Below, piece by piece: positions 47,097 through 55,618 of a stretch of 64,000 nucleotides of DNA. This stretch comes from Pseudomonas iridis (lineage in GTDB: Bacteria; Pseudomonadota; Gammaproteobacteria; Pseudomonadales; Pseudomonadaceae). Within the stretch, counting starts at the first letter, position 1. Each line of letters starts with the position of its first letter. The position numbers and the translations under genes are program-made. The stretch covers positions 372,001-436,000 of the forward strand of contig NZ_JACXXO010000001.1 in NCBI RefSeq assembly GCF_017980685.1, given 5' to 3'. Under the pieces are notes generated by a model. That model saw only the letters and a list, made by a program, of their open reading frames with translations. It was not told the DNA's origin and made no database searches.

Positions 47097-48349
47097 CTAG
47101 GAATCTGAAACAGGCACTGTTCAGTGCCTTGCTGGTGTGGGCCGTGGCCTACCCGGTACTGGGTCTGAAACTGACCATCGTCGGCATCAATCTGGAAGTG
47201 CACAACACCAGCACGGCTGTTCTGGCGACCATCGCCATCTGCTCGGTGCTGATGTTCCTGCGCGTGCTGTTCAACCAGCAGATCAGCAAGGCCTGGCGTT
47301 CCTCGCCGGGCATGCCGCTGATCCCGGCCAAGGCCAGCAACTTCCTGACCCTGCCGACCACCCAGCGCTATTTCATCATTGCGCTGATCCTGCTGGCGCT
47401 GGTGTGGCCGTTCTTCGGCTCCCGTGGCGCGGTGGACATTGCAACGCTGATCCTGATCTACGTGATGCTCGGCCTGGGCCTGAATATCGTCGTCGGTCTG
47501 GCCGGTCTGCTCGACCTGGGTTACGTCGGCTTCTACGCCGTCGGCGCCTACAGCTACGCGCTGTTGTCGCACTACTACGGCCTGAGCTTCTGGATCTGCC
47601 TGCCGATTGCCGGCCTGATGGCGGCGACGTTCGGTTTCCTGCTGGGCTTCCCGGTATTGCGTTTGCGCGGTGACTATCTGGCGATCGTGACCCTCGGCTT
47701 CGGCGAGATCATCCGTCTGTTCCTGCGTAACCTGACCGACATCACCGGTGGCCCGAACGGCATCAGCAACATCGACAAGCCAACGTTCTTCGGTCTGACC
47801 TTCGAACGCAAAGCCGCAGAAGGGATGCAAACCTTCCACGAGTATTTCGGCCTGCAGTACAACTCGATCAACAAGGTGATCTTCCTTTACCTCGTTGCCC
47901 TGTTGCTGGCGCTGGCGGCACTGTTCGTCATCAATCGCCTGCTGCGCATGCCGATCGGCCGTGCGTGGGAAGCGCTGCGTGAAGACGAAATCGCTTGCCG
48001 CGCGCTGGGTCTCAACCCAACCGTGATCAAGCTTTCCGCGTTCACCCTCGGTGCTGCGTTCGCCGGTTTTGCCGGCAGCTTCTTCGCGGCCCGCCAAGGC
48101 CTGGTGACACCTGAGTCGTTCACCTTCATCGAGTCGGCGATCATTCTCGCCATCGTCGTGTTGGGTGGCATGGGCTCGCAGCTGGGCGTGATCCTCGCTG
48201 CCGTGGTGATGATCCTGCTGCCGGAAATGATGCGTGAGTTCAGTGAGTACCGCATGTTGATGTTCGGTGCCCTGATGGTGTTGATGATGATCTGGCGTCC
48301 ACAAGGTCTGCTGCCGATGCAACGCCCACACATGGAGTTGCGAAAATGA
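47093..48349 (+). CDS. braE: Branched-chain amino-acid ABC transporter permease (BraE/LivM)
   Basis: A 418-residue LivM-type permease. It has an N-terminal extension with extra membrane segments, then the core [25 protein letters not shown] region and the loop [20 protein letters not shown] that docks with the ATPases. It starts within the braD stop and overlaps braF by four bases, showing tight translational coupling. Confidence 0.93.
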   Translation: MTRNLKQALFSALLVWAVAYPVLGLKLTIVGINLEVHNTSTAVLATIAICSVLMFLRVLFNQQISKAWRSSPGMPLIPAKASNFLTLPTTQRYFIIALILLALVWPFFGSRGAVDIATLILIYVMLGLGLNIVVGLAGLLDLGYVGFYAVGAYSYALLSHYYGLSFWICLPIAGLMAATFGFLLGFPVLRLRGDYLAIVTLGFGEIIRLFLRNLTDITGGPNGISNIDKPTFFGLTFERKAAEGMQTFHEYFGLQYNSINKVIFLYLVALLLALAALFVINRLLRMPIGRAWEALREDEIACRALGLNPTVIKLSAFTLGAAFAGFAGSFFAARQGLVTPESFTFIESAIILAIVVLGGMGSQLGVILAAVVMILLPEMMREFSEYRMLMFGALMVLMMIWRPQGLLPMQRPHMELRK

Positions 48350-49113
48350 GCCGCGAGATCCTTAAAGTTGAAAACCTGAGCATGCGCTTCGGCGGCTTGC
48401 TGGCGGTCAACGGCGTGGCCCTGACCGTGAAGGAAAAACAGGTGGTTGCATTGATCGGGCCGAACGGCGCGGGCAAGACCACCGTGTTCAACTGCCTGAC
48501 CGGTTTCTACCAGCCTAGCGGCGGCAGCATCCTGCTCGACGGCGAGCCGATTCAGGGCCTGCCCGGCCACAAGATCGCCCTCAAAGGCGTGGTGCGCACC
48601 TTCCAGAACGTGCGGTTGTTCAAGGACATGACGGCGGTCGAGAACCTGTTGATCGCCCAGCACCGTCACCTGAACACCAACTTCCTGTCCGGCCTGTTCA
48701 AGACCCGGGCGTTCCGCAAAAGCGAGCGCGAGGCGATGGAATTTGCCGAGTACTGGCTGGATAAGGTCAACCTCAAAGAGTTCGCCAACCGTACTGCCGG
48801 CACCCTGGCGTACGGTCAGCAACGTCGTCTGGAAATCGCCCGCTGCATGATGACCCGTCCGCGGATCCTCATGCTCGACGAACCGGCCGCCGGCCTGAAC
48901 CCGAAGGAAACCGAAGACCTCAAAGCGCTGATCAGCATGCTGCGTGAAGAGCACAACGTCACCGTGCTGCTGATCGAGCACGACATGAAACTGGTCATGA
49001 GCATTTCCGACCACATCGTTGTGATCAACCAGGGCACGCCTCTGGCCGACGGCACGCCGGAACAGATCCGCGACAATCCTGAAGTGATCAAAGCCTACCT
49101 GGGGGAAGCGTAA
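48346..49113 (+). CDS. braF: Branched-chain amino-acid ABC transporter ATP-binding protein (BraF/LivG)
   Basis: A 255-residue ABC ATPase with Walker [10 protein letters not shown] (residues 38-46), a signature loop in the form [15 protein letters not shown], Walker [14 protein letters not shown] and the LivG-type C-terminus [11 protein letters not shown]. It hydrolyses ATP to drive uptake together with BraG. It is contiguous with braG. Confidence 0.94.
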   Translation: MSREILKVENLSMRFGGLLAVNGVALTVKEKQVVALIGPNGAGKTTVFNCLTGFYQPSGGSILLDGEPIQGLPGHKIALKGVVRTFQNVRLFKDMTAVENLLIAQHRHLNTNFLSGLFKTRAFRKSEREAMEFAEYWLDKVNLKEFANRTAGTLAYGQQRRLEIARCMMTRPRILMLDEPAAGLNPKETEDLKALISMLREEHNVTVLLIEHDMKLVMSISDHIVVINQGTPLADGTPEQIRDNPEVIKAYLGEA

Positions 49114-49815
49114 ATGCTGCAGTTCGAAAACGTTTCCACCTTCTACGGCAAGATCCAGGCCCTGCACAGCGTCAACGTCGAAGTCCGTCAGGGCGAGATC
49201 GTGACCCTGATCGGCGCCAACGGTGCCGGCAAGTCCACGCTGCTGATGACGCTGTGCGGTTCGCCGCAAGCGCACAGCGGCAGCATCCGCTACATGGGTG
49301 AGGAACTGGTCGGCCAGGACTCGTCGCAGATCATGCGCAAGAGCATTGCCGTGGTTCCGGAAGGGCGTCGGGTGTTTGCCCGTCTGACCGTTGAAGAAAA
49401 CCTCGCCATGGGCGGATTCTTCACCGACAAGGGCGACTATCAGGAACAGATGGACAAGGTTCTCGGACTTTTCCCACGCCTGAAAGAACGCTTCGCCCAA
49501 CGCGGCGGCACCATGTCCGGTGGCGAACAGCAAATGCTCGCCATCGGCCGTGCGCTGATGAGCAAGCCGAAACTGCTGCTGCTCGACGAGCCATCGCTGG
49601 GTCTGGCACCGATCATCATCCAGCAGATCTTCGACATCATCGAACAGCTGCGCAAGGACGGCGTGACGGTGTTCCTGGTCGAGCAGAACGCCAACCAGGC
49701 GCTGAAAATCGCCGACCGTGCGTACGTTCTGGAGAACGGCCGCGTGGTGATGCAAGGCACCGGTGAAGCGCTGCTGACCGACCCGAAAGTGCGCGAGGCG
49801 TACCTCGGCGGTTGA
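49114..49815 (+). CDS. braG: Branched-chain amino-acid ABC transporter ATP-binding protein (BraG/LivF)
   Basis: A 233-residue ABC ATPase with Walker A GANGAGKST (34-42), signature MSGGEQQMLAIGRALM and Walker B LLLLDEPSLGLAP, ending KVREAYLGG as LivF proteins do. It forms the second ATPase subunit with BraF. It starts directly after the braF stop codon and is followed by a strong terminator. Confidence 0.94.
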   Translation: MLQFENVSTFYGKIQALHSVNVEVRQGEIVTLIGANGAGKSTLLMTLCGSPQAHSGSIRYMGEELVGQDSSQIMRKSIAVVPEGRRVFARLTVEENLAMGGFFTDKGDYQEQMDKVLGLFPRLKERFAQRGGTMSGGEQQMLAIGRALMSKPKLLLLDEPSLGLAPIIIQQIFDIIEQLRKDGVTVFLVEQNANQALKIADRAYVLENGRVVMQGTGEALLTDPKVREAYLGG

Positions 49816-49830
49816 TGGGTTGCGCCAAAC

Positions 49831-49859
49831 AAAAAAACGGCCTTCGGGCCGTTTTTTTA
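49831..49859 (+). terminator. Rho-independent terminator after braG
   Basis: AAAAAAACGGCC, loop TTCG, GGCCGTTTTTTT. Confidence 0.94.
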
Positions 49860-49904
49860 TTTATAACTACTTCGAATTATCAAGTAATTCTGCACACCAA
49901 AATT

Positions 49905-50141
49905 TTACCTCCCATGTTTCATGGCATAGTTAATCGCGTCCTGAACAGTTGCGATATTTTCGGCGACATCGTCTGGTATTTCCATACTAAATTCATCCTC
50001 AAAAGCCATGACCAACTTAACCGTATCCAAGGAGTCCGCTCCTAAATCATCTACGAAAGAGGCTGAACCCACAACAAAACTTGGCTCAACACCCAAGTGA
50101 TCTACAGTAATATTTTTCACCCGATCTTCTATAGTACTCAT
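49905..50141 (-). CDS. Acyl carrier protein, accessory (PA1869/Acp1-like)
   Basis: A 78-residue acyl carrier protein with the phosphopantetheine site [18 protein letters not shown] (Ser37) and the usual acidic helices. It differs from housekeeping AcpP, which begins MSTIEERVKKIV and sits in the fab cluster, so it is probably a specialised ACP like PA1869 of P. aeruginosa. GAGGAG lies six bases before the ATG. It lies 118 bases downstream of an ACP-like gene on the same strand, in DNA distinctly richer in A+T than its neighbours. No ketosynthase or ligase gene is adjacent, so the acyl pathway it serves is unknown. Confidence 0.85.
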   Translation of the reverse strand: MSTIEDRVKNITVDHLGVEPSFVVGSASFVDDLGADSLDTVKLVMAFEDEFSMEIPDDVAENIATVQDAINYAMKHGR

Positions 50142-50259
50142 TTGATACTCCTCAATCCCTGGCCGATGCGATTCCGCGCTTCCTTGAGAAATTTCGCTTC
50201 AGCACACCGCCTTAATAGGCTCGATAGCGAAACAAGGACTAACACCCTTGATAACATGA

Positions 50260-50511
50260 TCACTTCTCAATCTTTGAAATGAGCGTTTCCTTGGGAGATA
50301 AAAGCCCAATAACTCGCAGCAAGTTATTCACAGCACATAGAGTTCCGACATCCTCAAGAGTTGCCTTCTTATTAAAAATACGTCGAAGACAAAAATACAA
50401 CTGCATTTCCCCTAGTGCGGCGCCGTCATGAACCATGTTCTCATTGAGGATTACCTTGGCGCTGTCGTTAATCTTATACTCTAAATATTTTTCCAACTCA
50501 GCCTTTTTCAT
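50260..50511 (-). CDS. ACP-like small protein lacking the phosphopantetheine serine
   Basis: An 83-residue, AT-rich-coded protein (MKKAELEKYLEYKINDSAKV at the start). Its middle, HDGAALGEMQLYFCLRRIF, aligns by eye with the helix II region of acyl carrier proteins, with Ala32 in place of the modified serine. It also has an ACP-like helix pattern afterwards (TLEDVGTLCAVNNLLRVI). If the alignment is right it cannot carry an acyl chain and may be a partner or regulator of the ACP encoded next. AAGGAG lies eight bases before the ATG. The family assignment is my inference; otherwise it is a hypothetical protein. Confidence 0.6.
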   Translation of the reverse strand: MKKAELEKYLEYKINDSAKVILNENMVHDGAALGEMQLYFCLRRIFNKKATLEDVGTLCAVNNLLRVIGLLSPKETLISKIEK

Positions 50512-50546
50512 ACACTTTCTCCTTATTAATGCGCTAACGAAGTTTT

Positions 50547-50591
50547 ACTATAATCAGATGAACAATATTCGCCACTGTCAGAAATGACAGT
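50547..50591 (-). promoter_or_regulatory. Candidate LuxR-type box and promoter for the ACP gene pair
   Basis: On the minus strand the palindrome ACTGTCATTTCTGACAGT (50574-50591) is followed after exactly 21 bases by the -10-like TATAGT (50552-50547). That places the palindrome centre at -42.5, the position of lux boxes in class II LuxR-dependent promoters. The core CTG-N-CA, four bases, TG-N-CAG matches las-type boxes such as CTGCCAGTTCTGGCAG. On the plus strand the same hairpin is followed by T6, so a terminator is the alternative reading, but no plus-strand gene ends nearby. Confidence 0.5.
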
Positions 50592-50738
50592 TTTTTATAC
50601 TTATCAGCGATAGACAACCGACATTTATTTCATATCTGCACGAGGCGCTAATACTCGTTCACCACTAGTTGCTTCAGCACCAAATTCCTAAAAACAAGAA
50701 AAATGGCCCTCCGGCCGTGTCTTTTTTACTCTCCGCTC

Positions 50739-50820
50739 TGTAGGAGCTGCCGCAGGCTGCGATCTTTTCACTGTAAAAAAAACAGGATCAAAAGATCGCA
50801 GCCTGCGGCAGCGCCTACAC
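50739..50820. repeat. REP pair (TAGGAGCTGCCGCAGGCTGCGATC type)
   Basis: TGTAGGAGCTGCCGCAGGCT and its inverse AGCCTGCGGCAGCGCCTACA flank about 40 bases. It lies in the 429-base gap between the ACP-like gene and the bufferin operon, which also holds the lux-like palindrome. Confidence 0.9.
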
Positions 50821-50940
50821 GGGGGAGTATTTTTGAAAAAAGTTTTGGCTGGGCTGTAACGCATCGCCATGTCGTTTCTCTAGAGGGACAAGCAAGCGCA
50901 TTTCGCTTGTAAAACCCCAAGCTGAATCTGGAGAAACACC

Positions 50941-51246
50941 ATGACTGCTACTACCCGCGCCCTGTCCGCCACCGCACTGGTTCTGGCCCTTGGCTCCGCG
51001 CTGAGCATCGCTAGCGTTTCGACCGCTCAAGCAGCCGACACCAAAATGGAAAAATGCTTCGGCGTGGCATTGAAAGGCAAGAACGATTGCGCTGCGGGCG
51101 CTGGTACCACTTGTGCCGGCACCTCGAAAATGGATTACCAGGCCAACGCCTGGAAACTCGTTCCGGAAGGCACCTGCGCCACCACCGAGAGCAAGACCTC
51201 GCCGACCGGTTTCGGTCAGATGACCGAGTTCAAAGCCAAGTCCTGA
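50941..51246 (+). CDS. bufA1: Bufferin-type RiPP metallophore precursor BufA1 (DUF2282)
   Basis: A 101-residue precursor with a signal peptide (cleavage near AQA|AD, residues 31-32) and four cysteines at 39, 50, 58 and 79 in the DUF2282 arrangement ([38 protein letters not shown]). Bufferins are ribosomal peptides whose cysteines are turned into thiooxazole rings by the MNIO enzyme encoded next, then exported to the periplasm to chelate copper. It is the first of four tightly packed genes. TCTGGAGAAACACC precedes the ATG. The sigma factor gene often found beside such operons is not present here. Confidence 0.9.
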   Translation: MTATTRALSATALVLALGSALSIASVSTAQAADTKMEKCFGVALKGKNDCAAGAGTTCAGTSKMDYQANAWKLVPEGTCATTESKTSPTGFGQMTEFKAKS

Positions 51247-51271
51247 TCTGCCGCCTGCCTGAGTGACGATC

Positions 51272-52159
51272 ATGTTCACACCCCACGACCATGCCCTCCC
51301 ACGCACTCAGGCAGCCTGCGCAGCGCTCCCGCCCCGTGCCGGGCTGGGGCTCAAGACCGGGCACTTTCGCGAAGTGCTCGGTTCGCAGCCGGACATCGGC
51401 TTTTTCGAAGTCCACGCCGAAAACTACATGGTTGCCGGCGGTCCGTTTCATCATTTTCTCGGTTTGATTCGCGAGCAATATCCGCTGTCGCTGCACGGCG
51501 TGGGGCTGTCCATCGGGGCCGAAGGGCCGCTGGACGTTCAGCACCTGCAACGCCTGAAGGATCTGATCGAGCGTTATCAACCCCACTCTTTTTCCGAACA
51601 CCTTGCCTGGTCCAGCCACGGCCCGGTGTTCCTCAATGACCTGCTGCCACTGGCCTATGACACGCCGACGCTGAACCGCGTTTGCGCGCACATCGATCAG
51701 GTGCAAAACGCCCTCAAGCGGCCAATGCTGCTGGAAAATCCGGCGACCTATCTGGCCTTTCAACGCTCGACTATCGACGAAGCGGACTTCATTGCCGAAG
51801 TCATCCGTCGCACCGGCTGCGGCTTGCTGCTGGACGTCAATAACGTCTACGTCTCGTGCATCAATCATCAGCGCGATCCAATGGCCTATCTCGATGCCCT
51901 GCCGTTGCACGCCGTCGGCGAAATTCATCTGGCCGGTTTTGCCGAAGATTCCGACAGCCTCGGCGACCGCTTGCTGATCGACGATCACGGCGCGCCCATT
52001 GATCAAGCGGTCTGGGATTTGTATCGCCAAGTGCTGGAACGTGTTGGCCCGGTGGCGACGCTGATCGAGCGTGACAATCAGGTGCCGCCGTTCAACGTGT
52101 TGCTGGCCGAAGCGCAGCAGGCCGATGAGTTGTTGCAGCGTGCGAGGCGTTCGTCATGA
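51272..52159 (+). CDS. bufB: MNIO-family peptide-modifying oxidase BufB (DUF692)
   Basis: A 295-residue TIM-barrel protein of the multinuclear non-heme iron oxidase family. Metal-binding residues lie in [52 protein letters not shown] and [12 protein letters not shown]. It oxidises precursor cysteines of BufA1, with BufC as partner. I placed the start at the ATG at 51272, eight bases after GAGTGA; a GTG at 51263 is also in frame. It follows bufA1 by 25 bases and overlaps bufC by four. Confidence 0.9.
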   Translation: MFTPHDHALPRTQAACAALPPRAGLGLKTGHFREVLGSQPDIGFFEVHAENYMVAGGPFHHFLGLIREQYPLSLHGVGLSIGAEGPLDVQHLQRLKDLIERYQPHSFSEHLAWSSHGPVFLNDLLPLAYDTPTLNRVCAHIDQVQNALKRPMLLENPATYLAFQRSTIDEADFIAEVIRRTGCGLLLDVNNVYVSCINHQRDPMAYLDALPLHAVGEIHLAGFAEDSDSLGDRLLIDDHGAPIDQAVWDLYRQVLERVGPVATLIERDNQVPPFNVLLAEAQQADELLQRARRSS

Positions 52160-52914
52160 GCACCCACGCCGCCTTCTGCGCCGCGTTGCTCAACCCTGGA
52201 TCGCCCTGCCCCGAAGGTTTGTGCAGTGCCAACGGCGCCGATCCTGAGAGCCGTTTTGCGGTGTATCGCAACAATGTGCAGAGTTCGTTGATCAACGCGC
52301 TGGCAGACAGTTACCCGGTGGTCATGCAATTGGTTGGCGAGGCATTCTTTCGCGCCATGGCGGCCATTTTCGTCCAGGGCCAGCCGCCGCGAAGTCCGTT
52401 GATGAGCCGTTACGGCGAAGATTTTGCGGATTTCATCGCAGGGTTCGAACCAGCCTGCAGCGTGCCCTATCTGGCCGACATCGCGCGCCTGGAACACTTG
52501 CGCACCCGCGCCTACCACGCCGCCGATGCCGAGCCAGTGCGCCCGGAAGAGATCACCGCGGCCCTGAACACCCCGCAGGTTTTGAGCGAACTGCGTTTCG
52601 AACTGCATCCGTCCCTGCACCTGCTTGATTCAGCCTATGCCGTGGTTGCGATCTGGGCGGCGCACCAGCAGGAAGCAACACTGGCCGGCATCGACATCAC
52701 CCGCGAACAGCACGCTCTGGTACTGCGCAACGGCCTGGAGGTTGAAGTGTTTACGCTCGAACCCAGCGCCAGCACGTTCATTCGCCATTTGATCGAAGGC
52801 CAGCCACTGCTGGCGGCGGCAGAAAACAGTCCGCCATTCGATCTGGCCCAAACCCTCGGTCTGCTGATCGCGCACAACGCCATCACTCATCTGAAACTCA
52901 AGGAACAGCCATGA
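52156..52914 (+). CDS. bufC: BufC, RiPP recognition partner (DUF2063 N-terminal domain)
   Basis: A 252-residue protein with the DUF2063 domain at its N-terminus ([17 protein letters not shown], then [20 protein letters not shown] and [17 protein letters not shown]). A C-terminal winged-helix-like region probably binds the precursor peptide and presents it to BufB. It overlaps bufB and bufD by four bases each, showing one translationally coupled operon. Confidence 0.88.
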   Translation: MSTHAAFCAALLNPGSPCPEGLCSANGADPESRFAVYRNNVQSSLINALADSYPVVMQLVGEAFFRAMAAIFVQGQPPRSPLMSRYGEDFADFIAGFEPACSVPYLADIARLEHLRTRAYHAADAEPVRPEEITAALNTPQVLSELRFELHPSLHLLDSAYAVVAIWAAHQQEATLAGIDITREQHALVLRNGLEVEVFTLEPSASTFIRHLIEGQPLLAAAENSPPFDLAQTLGLLIAHNAITHLKLKEQP

Positions 52915-53387
52915 ACAACCTGATCATCCGTGCCATCGCGCTGCTGGAAAAAATCCCCCACAGCCTGATCGCTTTTCTTGCACGCTTCTCGATTGCGGCG
53001 GTGTTCTGGAAATCAGGGCAAACCAAGGTCGAAGGCCTGGCCATTGATCTGATCGACGGCACCTTTCAATTGGGCTGGCCACACTTGGCCGGCTCGACGA
53101 TTCCGCTGTTCGAAAGCGAATACCACGTGCCGCTGCTTTCACCCGAAATCGCCGCGCACATGGCGGCGTTTGCCGAGCATTTCTTTCCTGTTCTGATCCT
53201 GATCGGTTTCGCTACACGCTTTTCGGCGTTGGCGCTGCTGGGCATGACCCTGACCATTCAGTTGTTTGTGTACCCGGATGCATACCCGACCCACGGCACC
53301 TGGGCGGCGGTGTTGCTTTACTTGATGGCAACCGGGCCGGGCAAGCTTTCGATCGATCACCTGATCGCCCGCCGATTCGCCAGCTGA
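52911..53387 (+). CDS. bufD: DoxX-family membrane protein of the bufferin operon
   Basis: A 158-residue protein of the DoxX family with about four membrane segments (LIAFLARFSIAAVFWKSGQTK near the start; FFPVLILIGFATRFSALALL; LLGMTLTIQLFVYPD; WAAVLLYLMATGPGK). DoxX-like proteins commonly end MNIO operons, perhaps as inner-membrane redox partners, but the function is not settled. It is the last gene of bufA1BCD; a REP pair follows. Confidence 0.86.
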   Translation: MNNLIIRAIALLEKIPHSLIAFLARFSIAAVFWKSGQTKVEGLAIDLIDGTFQLGWPHLAGSTIPLFESEYHVPLLSPEIAAHMAAFAEHFFPVLILIGFATRFSALALLGMTLTIQLFVYPDAYPTHGTWAAVLLYLMATGPGKLSIDHLIARRFAS

Positions 53388-53397
53388 GCAATTGCGT

Positions 53398-53486
53398 GTG
53401 GGAGCGAGCCTGCTCGCGAATACGATTTCACATTCAGCAAATGTGTCGCGCCATGTACGGCTTTCGCGAGCAGGCTCGCTCCCACG
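53398..53486. repeat. REP-like pair (GCGAGCAGGCTCGCTCCCAC type)
   Basis: GTGGGAGCGAGCCTGCTCGC and its inverse GCGAGCAGGCTCGCTCCCAC lie between the convergent bufD and LysR genes. Confidence 0.9.
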
Positions 53487-53507
53487 GAGACTGGAGTGAA
53501 ACCGGAA

Positions 53508-54413
53508 TTAGCGCTGAAGGCGATCGAGCGCCTCGCCGCTGCGCTTGAACCAGCCGATCAAATAGTCTGCCAATACCTGCGTGCGTTTAGGCAACCCGCC
53601 TTGATACGGGTGCACCAGGTACATCGGCATGCGCCGGGTCTGGTAGTCGCGCAGGAGCCAGCGCAATCGCCCGTCTGCCAATTCTTCTTGCAGCAGGTAC
53701 GAAGGCAGCCGGGCGATGCCGGCGCCGGTGAGAGCGGCTTTCTTGAGCAGATTGTAATGGTTGCTGGCGAACGGTCCCGACACCCGCACGCGCAGTAATT
53801 CGTGTTGCTGGTGGTACAACCATTCCTCGCGACCGCTGTAGTGACTGTTGAGCAAACAGCGGTGTTCGGCCAGCGCCTGCGGCGTCATTGGCTCGCCGAA
53901 GCGCTCGAGATAATCGGGACTGGCACACGTCATTTCCTGCCAGGCCAGCAGCGGTTTGGCCACCAGTCGTTCGTCATTGGCGACCTCGCTACGAATCGCC
54001 AGGTCAAATCCATCCCGCGAAAGATCGCGATAGCTGTTGTTCAGTTCCAGCTCGATCTGCACTTCGGGGTATTGCTGCGAGAAATCCAGTAGCAGACCGT
54101 CGAAGAAGGTTTCCCCCAGCGAAACCGGAACCGTCATACGCACCGGGCCGGCCATGTCGTCCTTCAATCGCGCCAGTGCCTGACGTGCCCTTTCCACTTG
54201 GACTACAAGTGCCTGCGCCTGTGGCAACAATGCCGCACCGGCGGCGGTCAGGCTCAACCGTCGGGTCGTACGCTGTAGCAGGACCACGGAAAACCGCGTT
54301 TCCAGCTGACTGATGCGCTTGGACAACTGGCCTTTGCTACAACCCAGTTGCTGCGCAGCCAAGGTGAAACTGCCAGCTTCGATCAACACGGCAAACGCGG
54401 CCAGATCATCCAT
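53508..54413 (-). CDS. LysR-family transcriptional regulator
   Basis: A 301-residue LysR-type regulator with an N-terminal winged helix (FTLAAQQLGCSKGQLSKRISQLE, residues about 16-38) and the usual periplasmic-binding-like effector domain. The start is at the ATG at 54413 (MDDLAAFAVLIEAGSF); a longer frame to 54485 overlaps the promoter region. It is divergent from the SDR gene with 113 bases between starts, where TTGAA and TTCAA (54492-54507) form a LysR-like dyad. It probably controls that SDR gene. Confidence 0.87.
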   Translation of the reverse strand: MDDLAAFAVLIEAGSFTLAAQQLGCSKGQLSKRISQLETRFSVVLLQRTTRRLSLTAAGAALLPQAQALVVQVERARQALARLKDDMAGPVRMTVPVSLGETFFDGLLLDFSQQYPEVQIELELNNSYRDLSRDGFDLAIRSEVANDERLVAKPLLAWQEMTCASPDYLERFGEPMTPQALAEHRCLLNSHYSGREEWLYHQQHELLRVRVSGPFASNHYNLLKKAALTGAGIARLPSYLLQEELADGRLRWLLRDYQTRRMPMYLVHPYQGGLPKRTQVLADYLIGWFKRSGEALDRLQR

Positions 54414-54526
54414 TTCGCTCACGGATTGTTTCCATTTGAAAACCAAAGGTTGCCCATTAGCGCGTTTATCCGCAGGAAAAACCACTCTAGTTTGAAACCT
54501 CGTTCAATCACTTGAGGTACAGCACG

Positions 54527-55126
54527 ATGAAGATTCTGTTGATAGGCGCTGGCGGCACCATCGGTTCGGCCGTGGATAAAGAATTGTCGCAACGCCACGA
54601 GGTCATTCGTATCGGTCGTACCAGCGGTGATTTTCACGTCGATATCAGCGACAGCACGTCGATCCGCAAGCTCTTCGAGCAGACCGGCAAGTTCGATGCA
54701 CTGATCTGCGCCGCCGGCAACGTGACATTCGCCCCGCTGGGAGAGATGAGTGAAGACAGCTTCGCACTCGGCCTCAAAGACAAACTGATGGGTCAGGTCA
54801 ATCTGCTGTTGATCGGCCGTGAATTCGCCAATGACGGCGCCTCGTTCACGTTCACCACTGGGGTGCTCAGCCACGATCCGATCCGCAGTGGCGCCTCGGC
54901 TGCACTGGTCAACGGTGCGCTGGACAGCTTCGTCCGTGCCGCCGCCATCGAACTGCCGCGCGGTTTGCGAGTGAACTCGATCAGCCCGACGGTTTTGCTG
55001 GAGGCGATGGATGGCTACGCCCCGTACTTCCGTGGCTACAAGCCAGTTCCTGCGGCGGATGTGGCGTTGGCCTACGCCAAAAGTGTCGAAGGCTTGCAGA
55101 CAGGCCAGACATTTCACGTCGGTTGA
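54527..55126 (+). CDS. Short-chain dehydrogenase-like protein (Lin1944-like, active-site residues absent)
   Basis: A 199-residue Rossmann-fold SDR. It has the nucleotide motif LLIGAGGTIGSAV (residues 4-16) and the NAG-like ICAAGNVTF, but where the catalytic Tyr-x-x-x-Lys should stand it reads SGASAALVNGALDSFVRAAA, without Tyr or Lys. This matches the Lin1944-like SDR subgroup, which lacks typical active-site residues. A role as NADP-binding regulator or atypical reductase is possible. TTGAGGTACAGCACG precedes the ATG. It is probably regulated by the divergent LysR protein. Confidence 0.83.
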   Translation: MKILLIGAGGTIGSAVDKELSQRHEVIRIGRTSGDFHVDISDSTSIRKLFEQTGKFDALICAAGNVTFAPLGEMSEDSFALGLKDKLMGQVNLLLIGREFANDGASFTFTTGVLSHDPIRSGASAALVNGALDSFVRAAAIELPRGLRVNSISPTVLLEAMDGYAPYFRGYKPVPAADVALAYAKSVEGLQTGQTFHVG

Positions 55127-55132
55127 TGAGAC

Positions 55133-55480
55133 TTAGTTGATCAGGGTCGGCAAAAGTCTTTTGGCCACGGGACGTTCTATCGATATCCGAAACCTCTCCC
55201 TCAAAACGGAGTGCACCGTTGCCGTGGTGACCGGCAGGCCATTGATCGATACGGTCAATGGCTGCCCCATCGCTGCAAGGCTCACTTGTTGAGCGCGCTT
55301 CGCCGCTTCGGCCGTCAGGGTGACTGATAATTCGACGTGGTCCGGGTTGGCCCCGTCTTGATCCTCAAGCAGTATTTGCAGCCGTTTGAAGTCTGCAGAA
55401 GAGGTAAATTGGAGGTCGGCTGCCTGGCCAGCGCCGGCTCCCGCCATCATCAACAGCAACATCATGGTTTTCCATTGCAT
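55133..55480 (-). CDS. Exported protein with single SecD-head-like domain
   Basis: A 115-residue protein with a signal peptide (MQWKTMMLLLMMAGAGAGQA, about residues 1-20). The domain VELSVTLTAEAAKRAQQVSL, then GQPLTVSINGLPVTTATV and FRISIERPVAKRLLPTL, resembles the periplasmic P1 head subdomain of SecD. Without the SecD membrane part it cannot be a translocase subunit; a free periplasmic head domain of unknown role is the best description. AAGGAGATTTGG precedes the ATG. It is convergent with the SDR gene, six bases apart. Confidence 0.65.
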   Translation of the reverse strand: MQWKTMMLLLMMAGAGAGQAADLQFTSSADFKRLQILLEDQDGANPDHVELSVTLTAEAAKRAQQVSLAAMGQPLTVSINGLPVTTATVHSVLRERFRISIERPVAKRLLPTLIN

Positions 55481-55618
55481 CCAAATCTCCTTCGCCACCG
55501 CTCCTCGACAGCGCATCACTATGCAATGGCGCTGGAGGCCACTCAATAGCGTTTACACAAACCTTGTGATCGGCGGCTGGCCTCAGTAACGTGGCGGCAC
55601 TTGTCTGGAGAGTCGAAG

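Noticed and set aside
50574..50596. Plus-strand terminator ACTGTCA-GAAA-TGACAGT-T6
   Set aside because: No plus-strand gene ends nearby and the geometry to a minus-strand -10 fits a regulator site better. A terminator role cannot be fully excluded.
388..55126. NIDVNAMEKH in the tubulin-like protein as the T7 loop
   Set aside because: First considered, but it lacks the second aspartate and lies directly after T6; RLDANDL at residues 436-442 fits T7 better.
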